Positions 1 to 12,944 of a stretch of 64,000 nt of DNA are shown piece by piece. The notes beneath the pieces are model-generated. The model was not told the DNA's origin and searched no databases. It saw only the letters and a program-made list of their open reading frames with translations. The stretch comes from Leuctra nigra. Taxonomy: Eukaryota; Arthropoda; Insecta; Plecoptera; Leuctridae. The position numbers were made by a program, and so were the translations under genes. The stretch spans positions 23,100,159 to 23,164,158 of the forward strand of contig OW203765.1 in assembly GCA_934045905.1 (NCBI GenBank), written 5' to 3'. Within the stretch, counting starts at the first letter, position 1. Every line of letters starts with the position of its first letter.

Positions 1-133
1 CTAAACATCTTATTTCAATAACAATGCAAACTCCCTTAACTTCATTATTATTACTTGGATGGCATTATCATCCTAGAAACAGACTACACTTTGCTTTAGG
101 CTGGTGGGAAGCCCTCATTGGCTCCACTAGAAT

Positions 134-1572
134 TTCCCACGAGAAACAATGCAAGACTTTTACAATACATTGTTGCGTGCGCAGTTCTTAGTTAAAAATA
201 TAATTATATTATTATTATCATTATATACGTATATACCTAGTTACAAATTCATATTAAAATGTATTTATAATTAGGTTAGAATAGTAATTAAAATCTTGTT
301 TCTAATGAAACAAGGAAGTTGCTTGTGCAAAAGTATAATAAGTGTGTGCTGTATTTTTTTTAAAGAGTATATTTTCTTGTCTGAGGAATTTTGTCAGTCG
401 TGGGAAAGGTATGGAAGTAGAAGAAGTTCAACCCTAAGGTTAAAGTGGTTCCGGTTCTTATTGTAGGTGGTATTTTGGGACGATGACATTTTCGACAAAG
501 AGATTGAGAGCAGAGAAAACAAGACTTTCAATATTCAGAAACTATTCAATATTTTTAATATTAAATTTTCATTATTTTATCAAATAATATATACTTTTAT
601 ATAATTTCAAATCCCGATACTTTTTTAATCTACCTTTCATTTACGTTGATAAAACAGCTCATGTTGTAACGTACAACAAAATAATTAATATATTCAATGC
701 TAAGATACAAATTTCTATTTGTGTTTGTATCAGGTAAATATTAAATCATAATAATCCAAATAAAACTTGTCGTAAAAAGTAACAACGTCATGAATAAAAT
801 TAAAATATGCATACAATTAAGATGTTATGATCCTAAAAATGTGGGAATATTTTTTACATTTTTATGTTAATTTAACCGAATTAAAATAACGGAGAGTTAT
901 TATGTAAGATTATTTTGGAAAGTTGTTCAGTTGCACAGTTGGCACCACTGAGAAAACGCGGCGTTGCAAAGTGTTGTCCAGCATTTCTCATATTTGTATT
1001 CACTGATTTGAAAACTGAAATAATAAGTCAAAACAAATAGACACTTTTTTTAAAGTGAATGAACTGCAGGGTTGAAAGTTTTCGGAATAGTTTGTCTGAT
1101 CTACTTTGGTTCGATTTCTATCATATTTCTCACACATAGGCAATAATCTTTCAAAGTTTGAATCCTAAAATATAGGTAAATTGAGATGAATATCTCTGTT
1201 ATGCTTGTAACACGTGAAAAGGGGAATTGAAATACACACAAATGTTCAATTTCTTTGATAAGTTTAAATTTAAAAGTACAAAAATCTCAATCAATCTGGT
1301 TTATCTGTAGAATGAACTTATTACATCTAAAAAATATAAACTATAAAATCAATTTCCCAAGAACTCAGACTCCTGTTTCAAAAATGAAAGTTTACGAGAC
1401 CACTTAATTAAAATCCAATCAGAGCTAATTAATTAATCATTCGCCATACGATAGCCTGACGAATGAATGAATGAATGAGGAGGGTGGGTTCAGTGACCCC
1501 ATGTCGTCACAATAAGGGCACCCATCACGTGATAGAAAAGGTAAAAAGAGTGTGTGACTTTTCTTGTGGGAA
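134..1572. promoter_or_regulatory. Cluster of Su(H)/CSL-type sites (candidate Notch-responsive enhancer)
   Basis: Matches to YGTGRGAA occur at 134-141 (minus), 399-406 (plus), 840-847 (plus), 1127-1134 (minus, TGTGAGAA) and 1565-1572 (plus). Four are the G-type YGTGGGAA, which I did not notice elsewhere in the window. The motif is the consensus of the Notch pathway factor Su(H). In Drosophila, Sox15 and Su(H) act together in bristle socket cells, which makes the position inside a likely SoxF intron suggestive. Function is inference. Confidence 0.35.
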
Positions 1573-2740
1573 CTTTTCCAAGCCGGCTGAATTGCTTTAT
1601 AATTAATTAACACACTGGTATGGGGTTATGAACTTAGAGCTGGGCTCTCGTATATGAAATTAACCTGGTTAAAGCAAGCGATGATATCCTGGATCCATAG
1701 CACTTAGCAGTAGTCAATTAAAACTTTTCGACACTACTAGAAGTTTTAAAATCACGCCATGGTTTGCTCACCTATATGCAAATAAATTTATTTTGCAAGC
1801 TGCAACTTTTATTATCTTAGTTCCTTCTTTTTATTTCAATAACATATTAAAATATTATTTAATTTTTCTTTCTGTACCACAACATACTCTATATAGATAG
1901 AATCTTCATGAATAGGCTCCATTTTTTAGCTGTCAAAAGTCGACTTTGACTAAATGATTGAGATTTTTCCTTCTAAGTGGACTTTTGAAAACTTAAAAGA
2001 CATTAAAAAGTATGAATACCTACCCCAAGAAATTCATTTTTGTAAATTACGTTGTGCCCCCCTTCTCTCGTGGTACCTAACGGAGAGCATATGCAAATAG
2101 AATCTATTTGCCAAAAAATAGTTGTGCAATTTTTAATTTCTTAGTTCCTTTCTTTTGTTTCCTTAGATCACCGTTCTATAGGTCACCCGTATCCGATCTA
2201 AATTATTGCACACAATATTTACTTTACATTTTTACGCGTATTGTTTCTGAAGTTCTACATTAGCAAAGAAAACTATTATGTATTCTAGGTACAGCCTCCA
2301 CAGTGTAACAAAATTAAGATATCAGAGGGGTAGATTTTGATATAAATGAAAATCTTGCAAAAGCTCGATGGTGACTTGGCATTTATTATGATGTCTACTA
2401 CGAGTGAAGAATAGAATATAGGTACCTAGATTGATCATTCATTAAGGTATTAATACGATTTATAAGTTTATAAGCTGACAGTCTCCTTTGACGTTAAGCC
2501 TGAATAGTTGCGAGCCAATACTTATACATATCTCATGAAAAGGAGCCTATTTATGTAGATTATGTTCACTCTTCTCGTGGTATAGGTAGCAACTATAATG
2601 ACACCAAATTTTCATGTCAAATCTCCTAAAGTTCAAATTAAATCTCTAAATATCATATTAGATATGTCTAAGTATACTCGACGTTGTGTATTCGAGCTGT
2701 CAAGCCGCATATAAACCCTGATATTCGGCATCGCCTCAAC

Positions 2741-2960
2741 TTATCCCGGGGTCATTGATTGGTCCCGGCGATAATCGTGATTACGGTTCGATTAGGTCTC
2801 ATCGATCGTGACGCGTTCGACACAAGAGTGACAGGAATTCAGAGCATTCGCTGCGTCGAGTGCTGTGTCTTTGCTGAGTCGTTTGCCGACGTTTCACTTG
2901 TTCAATTACTTCGCTTGCTGTCGACGACGGTTCATGCCAGTTTGGAGCTTTTACTCTCTA
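2741..2960. other. GC-richer islet with TAATC/GATTA words
   Basis: The stretch includes GATAATCGTGATTACGG and CGATTAGG, three Bicoid/Otx-type homeodomain cores within about 35 bp (2769-2800), in DNA richer in CG than its flanks. A plus-strand frame (2759-3025) crosses it but shows no domain. Confidence 0.2.
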
Positions 2961-3190
2961 AGATGTCCAAATATGGACATTATTCTAAGTTTTATTGGAA
3001 TTCTAGTGACTCTATTGAACTTTAGGCTTGAGTTACTCTGATCAAGACAAAATGAAACAAATAAAAATACTGTAACAATTGAAGAAATGTTGAGTAAAAA
3101 CAACATTGTACCTATTTAAAGAATTTCTAAAAGTGTTAAGCTCAAGAATTGTCGTCATTCAAAACTTTTAACAGTCTAATCAAGCATTTA

Positions 3191-3325
3191 GGACCAGTTT
3201 TTAAATACTCTGTTAAAAACAGTAACTAAGTTTAAACAGTCTTTCAGGAAACTTATTGGCTGTTGTCATAGCAACTGTCTTAATCAACTGTTTAAAATTT
3301 AGCATTATTATTGAAAATCTGTTCC
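3191..3325. mobile_element. GGGCCAG MITE, copy A
   Basis: A diverged copy beginning GGACCAGTTTTTAAATACTC and ending with the inverse, flanked by TTA on both sides (3188-3190, 3326-3328). The internal motif GTTGTCATAGCAAC is a decayed X-box-like palindrome. Confidence 0.65.
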
Positions 3326-4080
3326 TTAGTCCCTCATTTTAAGCCGAATAACATGAAAAGGCTACATTTTCCTGATAATTGAGTATAGAGGCAAAGGAAT
3401 ATTATTAAAATTAAATTTTTGTTAAAAATTAAATAACATACCCTGCACGCTTTTGTATTAATAATTTATTAATGTATTAAGGATGAACCAGCGCCAGGTC
3501 ATCTACCAACAATTTTTTTCAAAACCATTTTATTTTGTTCCAAATAGTATTATCTACAATATAAGATCAAAAAATGTATACCTTACCGACCTAACTTTAG
3601 TGTAAAAGGTTTTCAAAGTTGGAGATTTTTACATGGCTCTTATGGGGGAACGAATTAATTTCCTACATTATTCTAAATTATTTTTAATCGGCACCAACAA
3701 TTTCAACAGAAAACTAATGATATAATCTTCGACTAATACTGAATGCATTGAAAACTTTAAATACTCTTGTCACCGACTTCATTTCTGAGATAATGGCATT
3801 TAAATGTTTAAAAATCTTGCTATATGGCCATTTAACATGGGACAACTGAACTAGTCAAAACCACTGCTGTATTCTTAACAAAATTATTTTACGAAAACTT
3901 GGTTTTAAAAATTCTCATCATCTCATATCGTATTATTCTCCACATATTACATTATAAAAATATGTTTTAAAGTTTAAACATGCGTTTTCTGAATTAATTT
4001 ATCTCATGTTATGAATATAGTCATTCAAAGCGATGGTTCATCCTTAATTAGACTAAACTAACTAAAAATCTAAGCTCGAC

Positions 4081-4230
4081 CTGGCTTAACGCTTGCTTCT
4101 CAGATCTGAATGTATCTGACATACGCAGAGTGATGGACCGAGACCGACCAAGCGCGCGTGCGCGAGACTCGCTCTCCGCTATCTCAGCTCTCGACCAATC
4201 ACAGGCCGCTGTCGTGACCACGTGACCCAA
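4081..4230. promoter_or_regulatory. GC-rich islet with CCAAT and CACGTG elements
   Basis: A compact islet reads AAGCGCGCGTGCGCGAGAC, then ACCAATCA (CCAAT box), then ACCACGTGACC (E-box). It stands out from AT-rich flanks and looks promoter- or enhancer-like. No exon is recognisable on either side. Confidence 0.25.
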
Positions 4231-4765
4231 GACACTGATTACTGATGAGATGCTAATTAGCAATGACTTGGTTTATACAATGACTCCTTGAAAGTACGGA
4301 AAATGTATTTTTTTTCTAGGTATGAAAGAGCGCATGCAAGGAAATTCAGGAAAATCCTGATCTCGGTTTATAAGCACGTATAATGACACAGCTTTAAAGC
4401 TTTCTGTAGATAAGGACACACACGAATAGAATAGAATATACATAAATAGGCTCCATTTCTCGTATAGTATAGTTTTTACATATTAATAATTAGGCCAGAA
4501 TTTCAACTTTTAAGTTCGACAAACATAAACGTATGAGCTTTTTTCTTCTCAGTTGACTTTTGACAACTTAAAAGCTGAAATACGTCTAGAAAAATGGATT
4601 GACCCTCCTCTTTTTCACTTGTGTTGTGATACACAAAGTTTGTAAATAACAGAACGAGGATTTTGGAAATATCTGAAAACGACCAATTCTCCACTTCACG
4701 CACATTAAATTGAACGCAGAACGAATCTGCAGAAAGAGTGACGCCAGAGGATGTGTCGCAATGCG

Positions 4766-4772
4766 TATAAAA
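4766..4772 (+). promoter_or_regulatory. Possible TATA box
   Basis: TATAAAA in the context GCGTATAAAAGGTG sits at the head of a GC-richer stretch (4741-4960) in AT-rich DNA. A short frame downstream begins MAEAFFRRGV at 4804, but it has no recognisable domain and no donor was identified. It could be a promoter of an unrecognised transcript or chance. Confidence 0.2.
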
Positions 4773-5761
4773 GGTGTTACAAAGCTAACGAGACACTTCC
4801 ACATGGCCGAAGCGTTTTTTCGGCGCGGCGTAATTGGCACAAGATCACAACACTGCAGCGGTTTCCACAAGGCCGCGGAAAACAGAGTCGATTTTACGCG
4901 GCAACCCGTGACGATTGACAAAGTGGAGTTGGTCCATTTCGTCAAAATGTTGTTTTTATTCGGTCCGGAATTGCGTCGTTTATACGTAGATTTGTTATGG
5001 ATTTAAATGATTCTTTTAAATCGTTTAATTTGAATGAGCTGATGGGTTCGACTCCCAGTCATGGTTCTATCGTAATTTAGTTTTCTTCATGTTTCTTTCT
5101 TAGGAAATGAAATATGAGGGAAAATCCCCCAAGTTAGCTAGAATTCTCTGTTTCCCACCGTCCATTACCTTGTTTATTGTTAAAACCATGATTTGAAGCA
5201 ACATAAATGTGCTCCATTTTAATACTTTTTCACAGCTTTAAAGTGGGAAATGCACAATCGTTTAGGTTTTCTGGCGGCCCCAAGATGTGGAGCGATTTAG
5301 ATTTGTGTACAGCATCTTCTCTCATGATGGATAGGGTACACTTAGCAAGTTGCCTTTAGCAAAATGCCAACTTGTCATATCAAATTGGAATTAGAATGTG
5401 TAAATCTAAAGCTCCCAAGTTTAGTATTTAGTTTAAATTTGTCAATAGAATTATTATTGTGTCCAAATAATATTACATTCACTGCCGTTCTAATCTATGG
5501 AATTGATTTTATTATTATTTATTTTAAAATCCACATATACCTACATTTACTAGCACCGATAAAAGGGCAGGCCCCTTGGCGTATAAAAAATCGTCGACCC
5601 AAAGACTAACATTAGAGAATAAAGGCTTATTATTTTATTAAAGAGCCAAACAATTTTTAAAAGTCACCGTATTTGTTAAAAATCTCGATTGCTTCAGTTT
5701 GTTCACTGAAATCACGACGAAATCATTGCCGTCGCTTCAGCTCATTACCCACGAGCATCAC

Positions 5762-5822
5762 GCATGCGCACTAGTCTGCTTTTTGCGCCACGTTTACAGC
5801 TGCACGGATGACGTCACTTCCG
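5762..5822. promoter_or_regulatory. NRF1 / E-box / CRE / ETS composite promoter-like islet
   Basis: Within 61 bp there are GCATGCGCA (5762-5770, NRF1/Ewg type), CAGCTG (5797-5802), TGACGTCA (5809-5816, full CRE) and CACTTCCG (5815-5822, ETS core on the reverse strand). This combination is typical of TATA-less promoters. No gene is recognisable beside it: the nearby minus frame starting MADAHRTEIERKK at 6146 degenerates into AT-rich sequence. Confidence 0.35.
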
Positions 5823-8018
5823 TCTCCTACAGACTTGATTTCGCAATTGCTCGGTAGAGCGTGCCACCTGAGCCGAGTCGATTACAAGAACGAATTTCAA
5901 TTAATTGCAGCACGCCAACTTGGTATCGTTTTTATAATACACAGCTTCTTTTTCATTTCCATTGCAGTACGATTCAATTAGTGACTGATGTTGTAATATT
6001 ATGATCCTGTGTGGTTGTAAGAATGTAAATTGAAATGAGAAAATATTTTTCTTTATTATCGGACTATTTGATTGGAGAGTTTGGCGGATGTGTTTTAATA
6101 GATGTTCTTTTTTTCTTTCTATCTCGGTTCTGTGTGCATCCGCCATGATGTTTTGGTACTATGCATGATGAAATATTGGAGATTGATAGTTAATACACGT
6201 GCATCAAAGATAGAGATCTTCTTACGTGAAAACTGTTCACTCACTGTGAATTTCTAAGAATGTTTCTTTAGGATGCTGAATTGTGTGTAGATTTACAAGT
6301 TTTGTGCAAAGTTCAGCCATCTGATTGATATTTTTAATCAAGATAAAATATTAATATCTTTGAGCCAAACTAACTGAACTTTAAACTGAGCTGAACTTTT
6401 TCCTTCGCTTTAACTTAACTTTGAACTACATTATAACATAATGCAACTGAAACTTTTCAAGTACCTATCATGTTGTTTTCACTCCGTAATTCCATTTTCT
6501 ATTTATTTTAAATTCTTCAACTTACTACTATTTTATTTCTTAAAACGAATAAGATTTGATTTTTGTATGTTTCAACGGATCCATAGATTATGTATTAACG
6601 TTTTACAATTATTTAACTTTTTCAGATTTTTATTGTTTTAGTCTGTACACCCAATAAAAGTAAGGATTTCCAATATTGATTTAGACACCTTTTCTGTACA
6701 AATATTTTCTTGACTGTTGTGAAATAGCTGTTTTTCATATGTTGACAAAGCAGTCAAGCAGATACAATGGGAAATTATAATATTATTCAATAACTGTTTA
6801 AAATATTTTATAGAGTTTTATAATATTCTATTCAACTATTTGAAATCTCAACAAATATCATCCACGGTCATTAAATCAAATCTTAACACACTCAAGATCA
6901 ACAAGTTATTATTAAGTTCCCCTACAAGTAAGCAGCTTGCATTAAGTTCTTCCAACGACAGAAGTTCATCAACATTGGAACCAAACTTCAAATCAACAAA
7001 CCAAATCTCGTCCCACAATTCAATACTCGACGGTGACAATTTATATTCCAGATGGATCTTTAAATGAGATCTCGTCTCTCAAATAGCTTATTGTGTTTGG
7101 TGATGTCACAGAAACTATTATCCACCATCTTAAAGTCGACGACAAAATGGCGGCTTAATCAAAATGATTCTGATTGGTTGGTGTTAGCGGCAACTGAGTT
7201 ACTGTTGAGCCCACCGTGAAATATATAATCTAGTTCGTTTGGGATTTGTTCTTGGGGAGAGGGAGAGTAAACCTGTCTTAACTCATATTATCATACGTGT
7301 TAGAGAAGAAAAGCTACTGGGTTTGTCACCTACAGAAGTAATCTAAATTTTAAATCGGTTACCATGATCTATATATGGTTTTATTAAAGAGAATAGCGTT
7401 CTATTCTCTAAGGGGTTACTCTTTATTCAATACTCGTACAGCCAAAGGTAATGGAAATGTTGTGAATAGAGAAATTTGATTAGCAACTTTTGAAATCTAT
7501 ATTACAAAGGACTAAAATGGACTTGAACAGACTAAAAACAGTGCTGATTATTGATATGAAGTGATAAATTAAAATGAATTTGTTTATGTCTTGTTCACTT
7601 GGACAGCTCTTGTAAGAAATCGAAAATTTTAAAACAAAAATGTTAAAATGCCGAACGCGGGTAGAGCATATTTTTAATCATAAAATACATTTTCTATCGA
7701 CTTAGTTATTGGTGCATAACTTTTAGAGCTTTTCTTAAAATAACTTCACTCTTTACCACGCGACAAGTGAGTAGAATCCACACAAAATGCTCCATGTCTT
7801 AAAATCGTTGACAGCAAAAGCTAAACTTCCCCATGAACTTTCTTGGAAAGTTTTCCCAAGAAATGGAGCCTTTTATGTTGATCCAAAACCCCATCGTAAC
7901 ACAGAACACTAAAATAAGAACCAATCAATCTGCAGACAAACACGGTCTCTTTGATTCAACATCAATAACACCTTGTCTTGTATAAATCCCATCCCACATA
8001 ATCTCCGACTTTCTCCCC

Positions 8019-8054
8019 GCACTGACGCACTGACGCACTGACGCACTCACGCAC
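8019..8054. repeat. 8-bp tandem repeat GCACTGAC
   Basis: Three perfect GCACTGAC units plus a GCACTCAC variant (8019-8050) are followed by GCACGATG and, 20 bp on, the inverse word GTGCGTCAGTCACGC. The stretch is CpG-rich in AT-rich flanks. Confidence 0.8.
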
Positions 8055-9142
8055 GATGTGTAGCGCGGCGTGCGTCAGTCACGCGCTCCATTGTCTCCGC
8101 CACGCGTGTATAGGGTGGGTTGGTAGTATTGAGTCATTGGCTATAAGGTTGTCAACACTGATCGAACCGCGTGGGTAGCGCGACGTCCAAACATTGGAAC
8201 AAAGAAAGTCCTTGCTCGATGGTTAAGTATTGGAGTTGGGGGCTATGAATATACCGTTGGATTTAATAAGGTGGATAATTAATATTCTGTGTGGTGTGGT
8301 TAGGATGATGATTTGGTTGGTTGGATGAAGTATTGTTTTTGGCGTAGGATGATTCGGGAGGTTTTCCATCTTGTTTTAAACTTTTCAATCTTAATCAACT
8401 TTGTCTTCATGTTTAGTATTTTAATTTTGTGATTATCATCTTGTACGAACTCTACCTATACCTTCCACGAAAAAAGAAAATGGAATCTAACTTAGTAAAA
8501 GTTTACTTTCAAGTCCGGTAAGTGTGTATGGCTGAGCTTTTTGCTTCCAATTAGACTTTCAACATCTGAAAAGCTGTTTGATACGTATCTCCATAAGGAT
8601 TGTTTGTAGATTCTCCATTCTCTATTACTTAAGAAAATTAGATGAAAGTTAAAAAGCATGATCGTCAGAGCAAGATGTCAAACTATCAAATTCTAGACTT
8701 CAATATTGTTGAATAAAAACCTAATAAGAGACTTAATAAATGGTTCAAAAAGATAACCACTCTTAAAGTTTTATCACAAAATGTGAACTTTTCAATCAAG
8801 AAATCTAAAGAAAGAAAACTTCTTTACAAAAGCATATTTTAAACTTATCTATCACTCAATCATATATGTATCACTGTCATTTATAAAGTGAAAAACAAAC
8901 TAATTATAGGTAACGTAACACTTCTTTTCGCCGCTATCAATCATGCAAAGATCGTCCGCGTCGATTCAACATAAGATGATGCAGTAACACACATTACATA
9001 ACATATCGCTTACATCATAACTCAAGTCATAATATTTGGACGTGCGAGCAAGTGGCAAAGTTTGACAATGTGTAATGGGATCATGTTTGCCAGGCAAGCC
9101 ATGCGCGCATGCGGAGGAGGGAGACGTGAGAAGCGTGGAGGA

Positions 9143-9205
9143 ATGGCGGCCATTTCGCGTCTGACATGACGCTTACAAGATGGCGGCGTGGGGGTGGGAG
9201 GACGA
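9143..9205. promoter_or_regulatory. YY1/Pho plus Sp-like motif cluster (PRE-like)
   Basis: GGAATGGCGGCCATT contains ATGGC (9143-9147) and GCCAT (9149-9153) facing each other. AAGATGGCGGC follows at 9178-9188 and runs into a GT/G-rich Sp/KLF-type tract. A palindromic ATGCGCGCAT lies just upstream (about 9103-9112). Clustered Pho and Sp-type sites are a hallmark of Polycomb response elements in Drosophila, and Sox genes are common Polycomb targets. Functional call is inference. Confidence 0.25.
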
Positions 9206-10931
9206 GATTGTTTATGACATCAGCTAGAAGGTTTTAAGATTTATTTTGGCATATTAATGTTGGATATAGAATAATAATGGCCAATCAAAGCTGTACACCT
9301 TAAAGTTTTATTTGTTAATTGGGGTTTGTGCTTGTATAAATATAAAATTATACAAGTACTCGTCAGTTAAAAATATATACTACAACTTGAACTTCTCGTG
9401 AATTCCAAATCCTGTTTTAAAATATTTTTTTAGACTTACTACATAAGTGTAATATGATGTGAATAGATATGAACAAACCTTGAGCATTATTTCGCACACA
9501 CTTTTTGCGTCACAGCTCACGCAAACAAAAATTCTGGCAGCTCCATTAATGTTATAGTAGCTACTGTTATTGCATTTGTTAAATATTATCTACGGATTAA
9601 ACCTATATTGCAAGAATAAATAATCTTCTGTACGAAACTATTGAAATATTTTTACCTCTAGTTTTCATGCTACATAGTTCTCAATGAAATCAATTTGAAC
9701 TATCGTAATCGGGGAAAAAAAACTAACTGAATAACAAATTTTGTTTGCGGTTTGATTTCAATATGAAAACATTCCTTTAATATGCTTCTCAATAATTTAA
9801 ATAAAACTATTATCTTTTTACTAAGGATGAGATAGCAAATATGTTGATAAAAACAAGAGTCCATGATAGATTGTATACCTACGCCATGATTGGGCATTAT
9901 TACAAGTCAGTGCGTTGACTTTCAACTGGAAACGAATAAATAATTACACTCCAAGAACATAAACTGCCAAGTTAATGAGATGGGAATAATTAAAAAATAC
10001 AAAGTCTATTATTAGCTCCATCAAGTGGAGAGTAGGGGAGGGGAGGTTCATTTAAATTATTGTAATTTCTTTTATCCGCGTGAATTGTTGACTATATAAG
10101 GTGGTATTTGAAGTGGAGGTGTCAGACAAGTATTACTGCAGATGACTCGAGGAATATTATAGTTTTGTGCATACGGATTAGTTGTTCGTCAAAATCGAAT
10201 TATAACTCAAATGCAGTTGCTCACATTGTTTTTCTGTATTCATTATACATTTTGCAACATCTCTCAGTCCAAAAGAGTAATGTCGATTACTTCTGCTTCT
10301 GTCAATCCAGGTGTTAAAAATTACCGTAAAGAATCAACTACATCTCAAATTCCCATAGTTTAAAAAGTGTGTACAGATCAGATTATTCTCTAATTAGGAT
10401 ATGCTGATGAAAGTGCAGATAAGTAAGGTAGTTATTCCAGAATGTTCTCATAGAACCAACGAAGCCATCACTCATCGACCTTGAAGGAAACTTCGAAGCT
10501 TTGCCGTTTCCTGAAAGTCCGCGTGTTTTCTGCTGTCATTAAGCTCGCAATTGTTATTGTTTTTCCTGCACTTAGATGTTTTAAACCCAACACGTGTCTG
10601 GTGCAAGTTCGTTTTGTTGCAACTGAACTTGGCTGATTAGATCTTGATTAAGCATCGAGAGAGATAGAAGACATCTGATCAGTGACAGACAGAGATAAAA
10701 ACAGGGTCAATATTCGCAGAGGTTTTTGCTAGGATCAGTGGAATATTTCCACAAAATATGATACTTTACTAATAAGTTCCTGCAAAACTCTACCCATCCG
10801 TATTGAGTAAGTTCTCAGTCAAAACGATTATGAGATAAATCTCTAAGATGTTCTTTACACATCAAATACATTGATATCAAGTTGTTTTTCACAACATCCC
10901 GATAAAGTTATCGGCTGGATGAGCCGGTATA

Positions 10932-10945
10932 GTTACCATGGCAAC
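10932..10945. promoter_or_regulatory. X-box-like palindrome outside a MITE
   Basis: GTTACCATGGCAAC matches the RFX X-box palindrome with one substitution. It is followed by AACCAATTAG, so it may be a remnant of the same MITE family, whose copies have CAACAACCAAT, but the ends are not recognisable here. Confidence 0.35.
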
Positions 10946-11650
10946 AACCAATTAGTGCAGCCAATTGCAAATCAGGGATTGTTATGAGAAAAAGAATAGA
11001 TTGACGAATCGACTTAGAATTTCAAACGAGATGGAACATATGACAACCGAAAAATAATTATTCACCATGGAGTGAGCCTAAATAATGTGAAAATATAATA
11101 GAAAAATTACCAGATTTTCAAGAATTTACCTGTTACATTACACAAAGGGGCACAAATTTGTATCAATATGTATTTATTTATAATAATTCCACTATTGCAT
11201 CAGCTTTAGACAAGAAATGTATAAAAACAAGTTCGAAAATTCATACAAAATTAAAAGAAACATTGTACTGACGTATGAAAGCCAGTGAATGGGGACGATT
11301 TATAATCATTCACGATGCCAAAATACAATATTTTTAGCTAAAACAAAGTACAAAAACGCAAAGAGGGCAATATAAAGTTGTTATTACAGACAGTAAAAGA
11401 GCATAGCAACCATTTTCAAATGAGAAAAGAACCATTGCACCATTTAGTACCCGCAGGATTCCCGATGTGCAAAACGTCATGCGAATGACTCTGTAAGACA
11501 CGTATAAAACCCCTTGATGACGCCACAGCATCAGCAATACAGCCGACATCGATGTAATGTTGTGAGGTGTAGCCCTCGATAGCTGTCAATGTTTCTAACT
11601 GTGGTATATAATGTAGTTAATAAGATGGCTAAAGCCTCGCGATAACAATC

Positions 11651-11701
11651 ATGCAGAGTCATTCCGAGTCGTTGCTTGGGAGGTCTTCGGAGCATGCGCG
11701 G
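11651..11701 (+). other. Possible short first coding exon with NRF1 motif and donor
   Basis: From ATG at 11651 a frame reads MQSHSESLLGRSSEHAR and meets the donor GCATGCGCG|GTAAGTG around 11701. The same bases form an NRF1-type motif. Composition is more GC-rich than the neighbourhood. No downstream exon was identified and no family is recognised, so this may be chance. Confidence 0.15.
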
Positions 11702-12134
11702 TAAGTGAACAACAGTTGACGCCGGAGACATTATTTCTACCGCAGAGGTAGAAGGACGGATGTCCATCGTTATAATCAAGCTCTGTCAATTGTCATTTCA
11801 CTGATGTCAACAAATACAGTTACATTGAAGAATTCTCTTACACAATGACTATGTCACCATTACAAATATGATTGGATGAAGGCAGAATTATTCTAGTTGA
11901 GCTCACTTCAATAATCGCTGAAATGGACTTCCGCCCTTCTATCTCTGAGGTACCTGTACCGCGAGAGAAGCGGAATGGAATATCAACAAAGATTGGTTAT
12001 GTTTCTTGGGGTTTTATATTATGGTTTAACAGGTTTTTGTCAAAAGTAAGTCTTAGCTTGAGTGGTTATGCTTTTAAGTAGATAAAGCAACTTTAAAGCT
12101 TAAAGCATAATAGCATAATTTCATCTAGAAGTGA

Positions 12135-12500
12135 AACCTATTTATGTAGATTAGATTCCACATAAATATAAGATTCGTTTCTAAGGGGTTATTGATACGA
12201 TGAAACAGCGTTTTAAAAAGTCGAAAGTTCACTTTCAAGTCCGTTTGAGCGTTCAGCTTTTAAGTAAATTGTGATAACTTTAAGTTATTAAAAAGTGTCA
12301 ATATCTCATCTCATAGAAATTAATTTCATTTATTTATAAAAATATGAACAGTGTCAATTTCTTGTACACAGTTTAATTTGTGAGCAGTCTACTTTGAAAT
12401 CCGGTAGTAGAACAGAGAGTCTGAGCTTTCTTGTTACTTTATAGACTTTCGACTACTTGTTAAACGAATAAATTCTGAAGATATTGAGCTTATGTAGAAC
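12135..12500. repeat. GAGAGAAGGGGAAC-family copies, decayed
   Basis: Family landmarks seen: GAAACCTATTTATGTAGATT at the left, CACTTTCAAGTCCGTTTGAG and GAGCTTTC inside, and CCCCTTATCTCCTGGTAC at the right. Probably two decayed copies fused. Confidence 0.4.
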
Positions 12501-12944
12501 TTTTCCCCTTATCTCCTGGTACAGATGGTATCTAGAATACTGGTTAAATTTCACATCAGAACTGAATTGCCTGATTATTGCAGCAGCTCGCTTGTTTCTG
12601 CAACGTATAGATGCAACAGGTGGTTGCGATATGTCTGTCGTTGACTCACTGCGTCTCTCTTTAAAGCTGATTCCCGTGAATTAAAAGATCATTTTAATCT
12701 AGGATTTAAACGAGGAAGCAGGATAGAATAAGTTAATATCATAAACCAATCAGAGTATAATGAATGAAAACAATTTTAAACCCCCAGATATCCAGTTAAA
12801 ACTTCCTCAGTTATTGACCTGTAACAATCATTTCAAACTTACAAAACAACAAAATCGAAATCTTGTACCAAACTTTTATAAATAATCAATATTTTTTCCC
12901 AAAATTCTTTGGGTATCTGTTTTTATACCATATATTCATAAATA

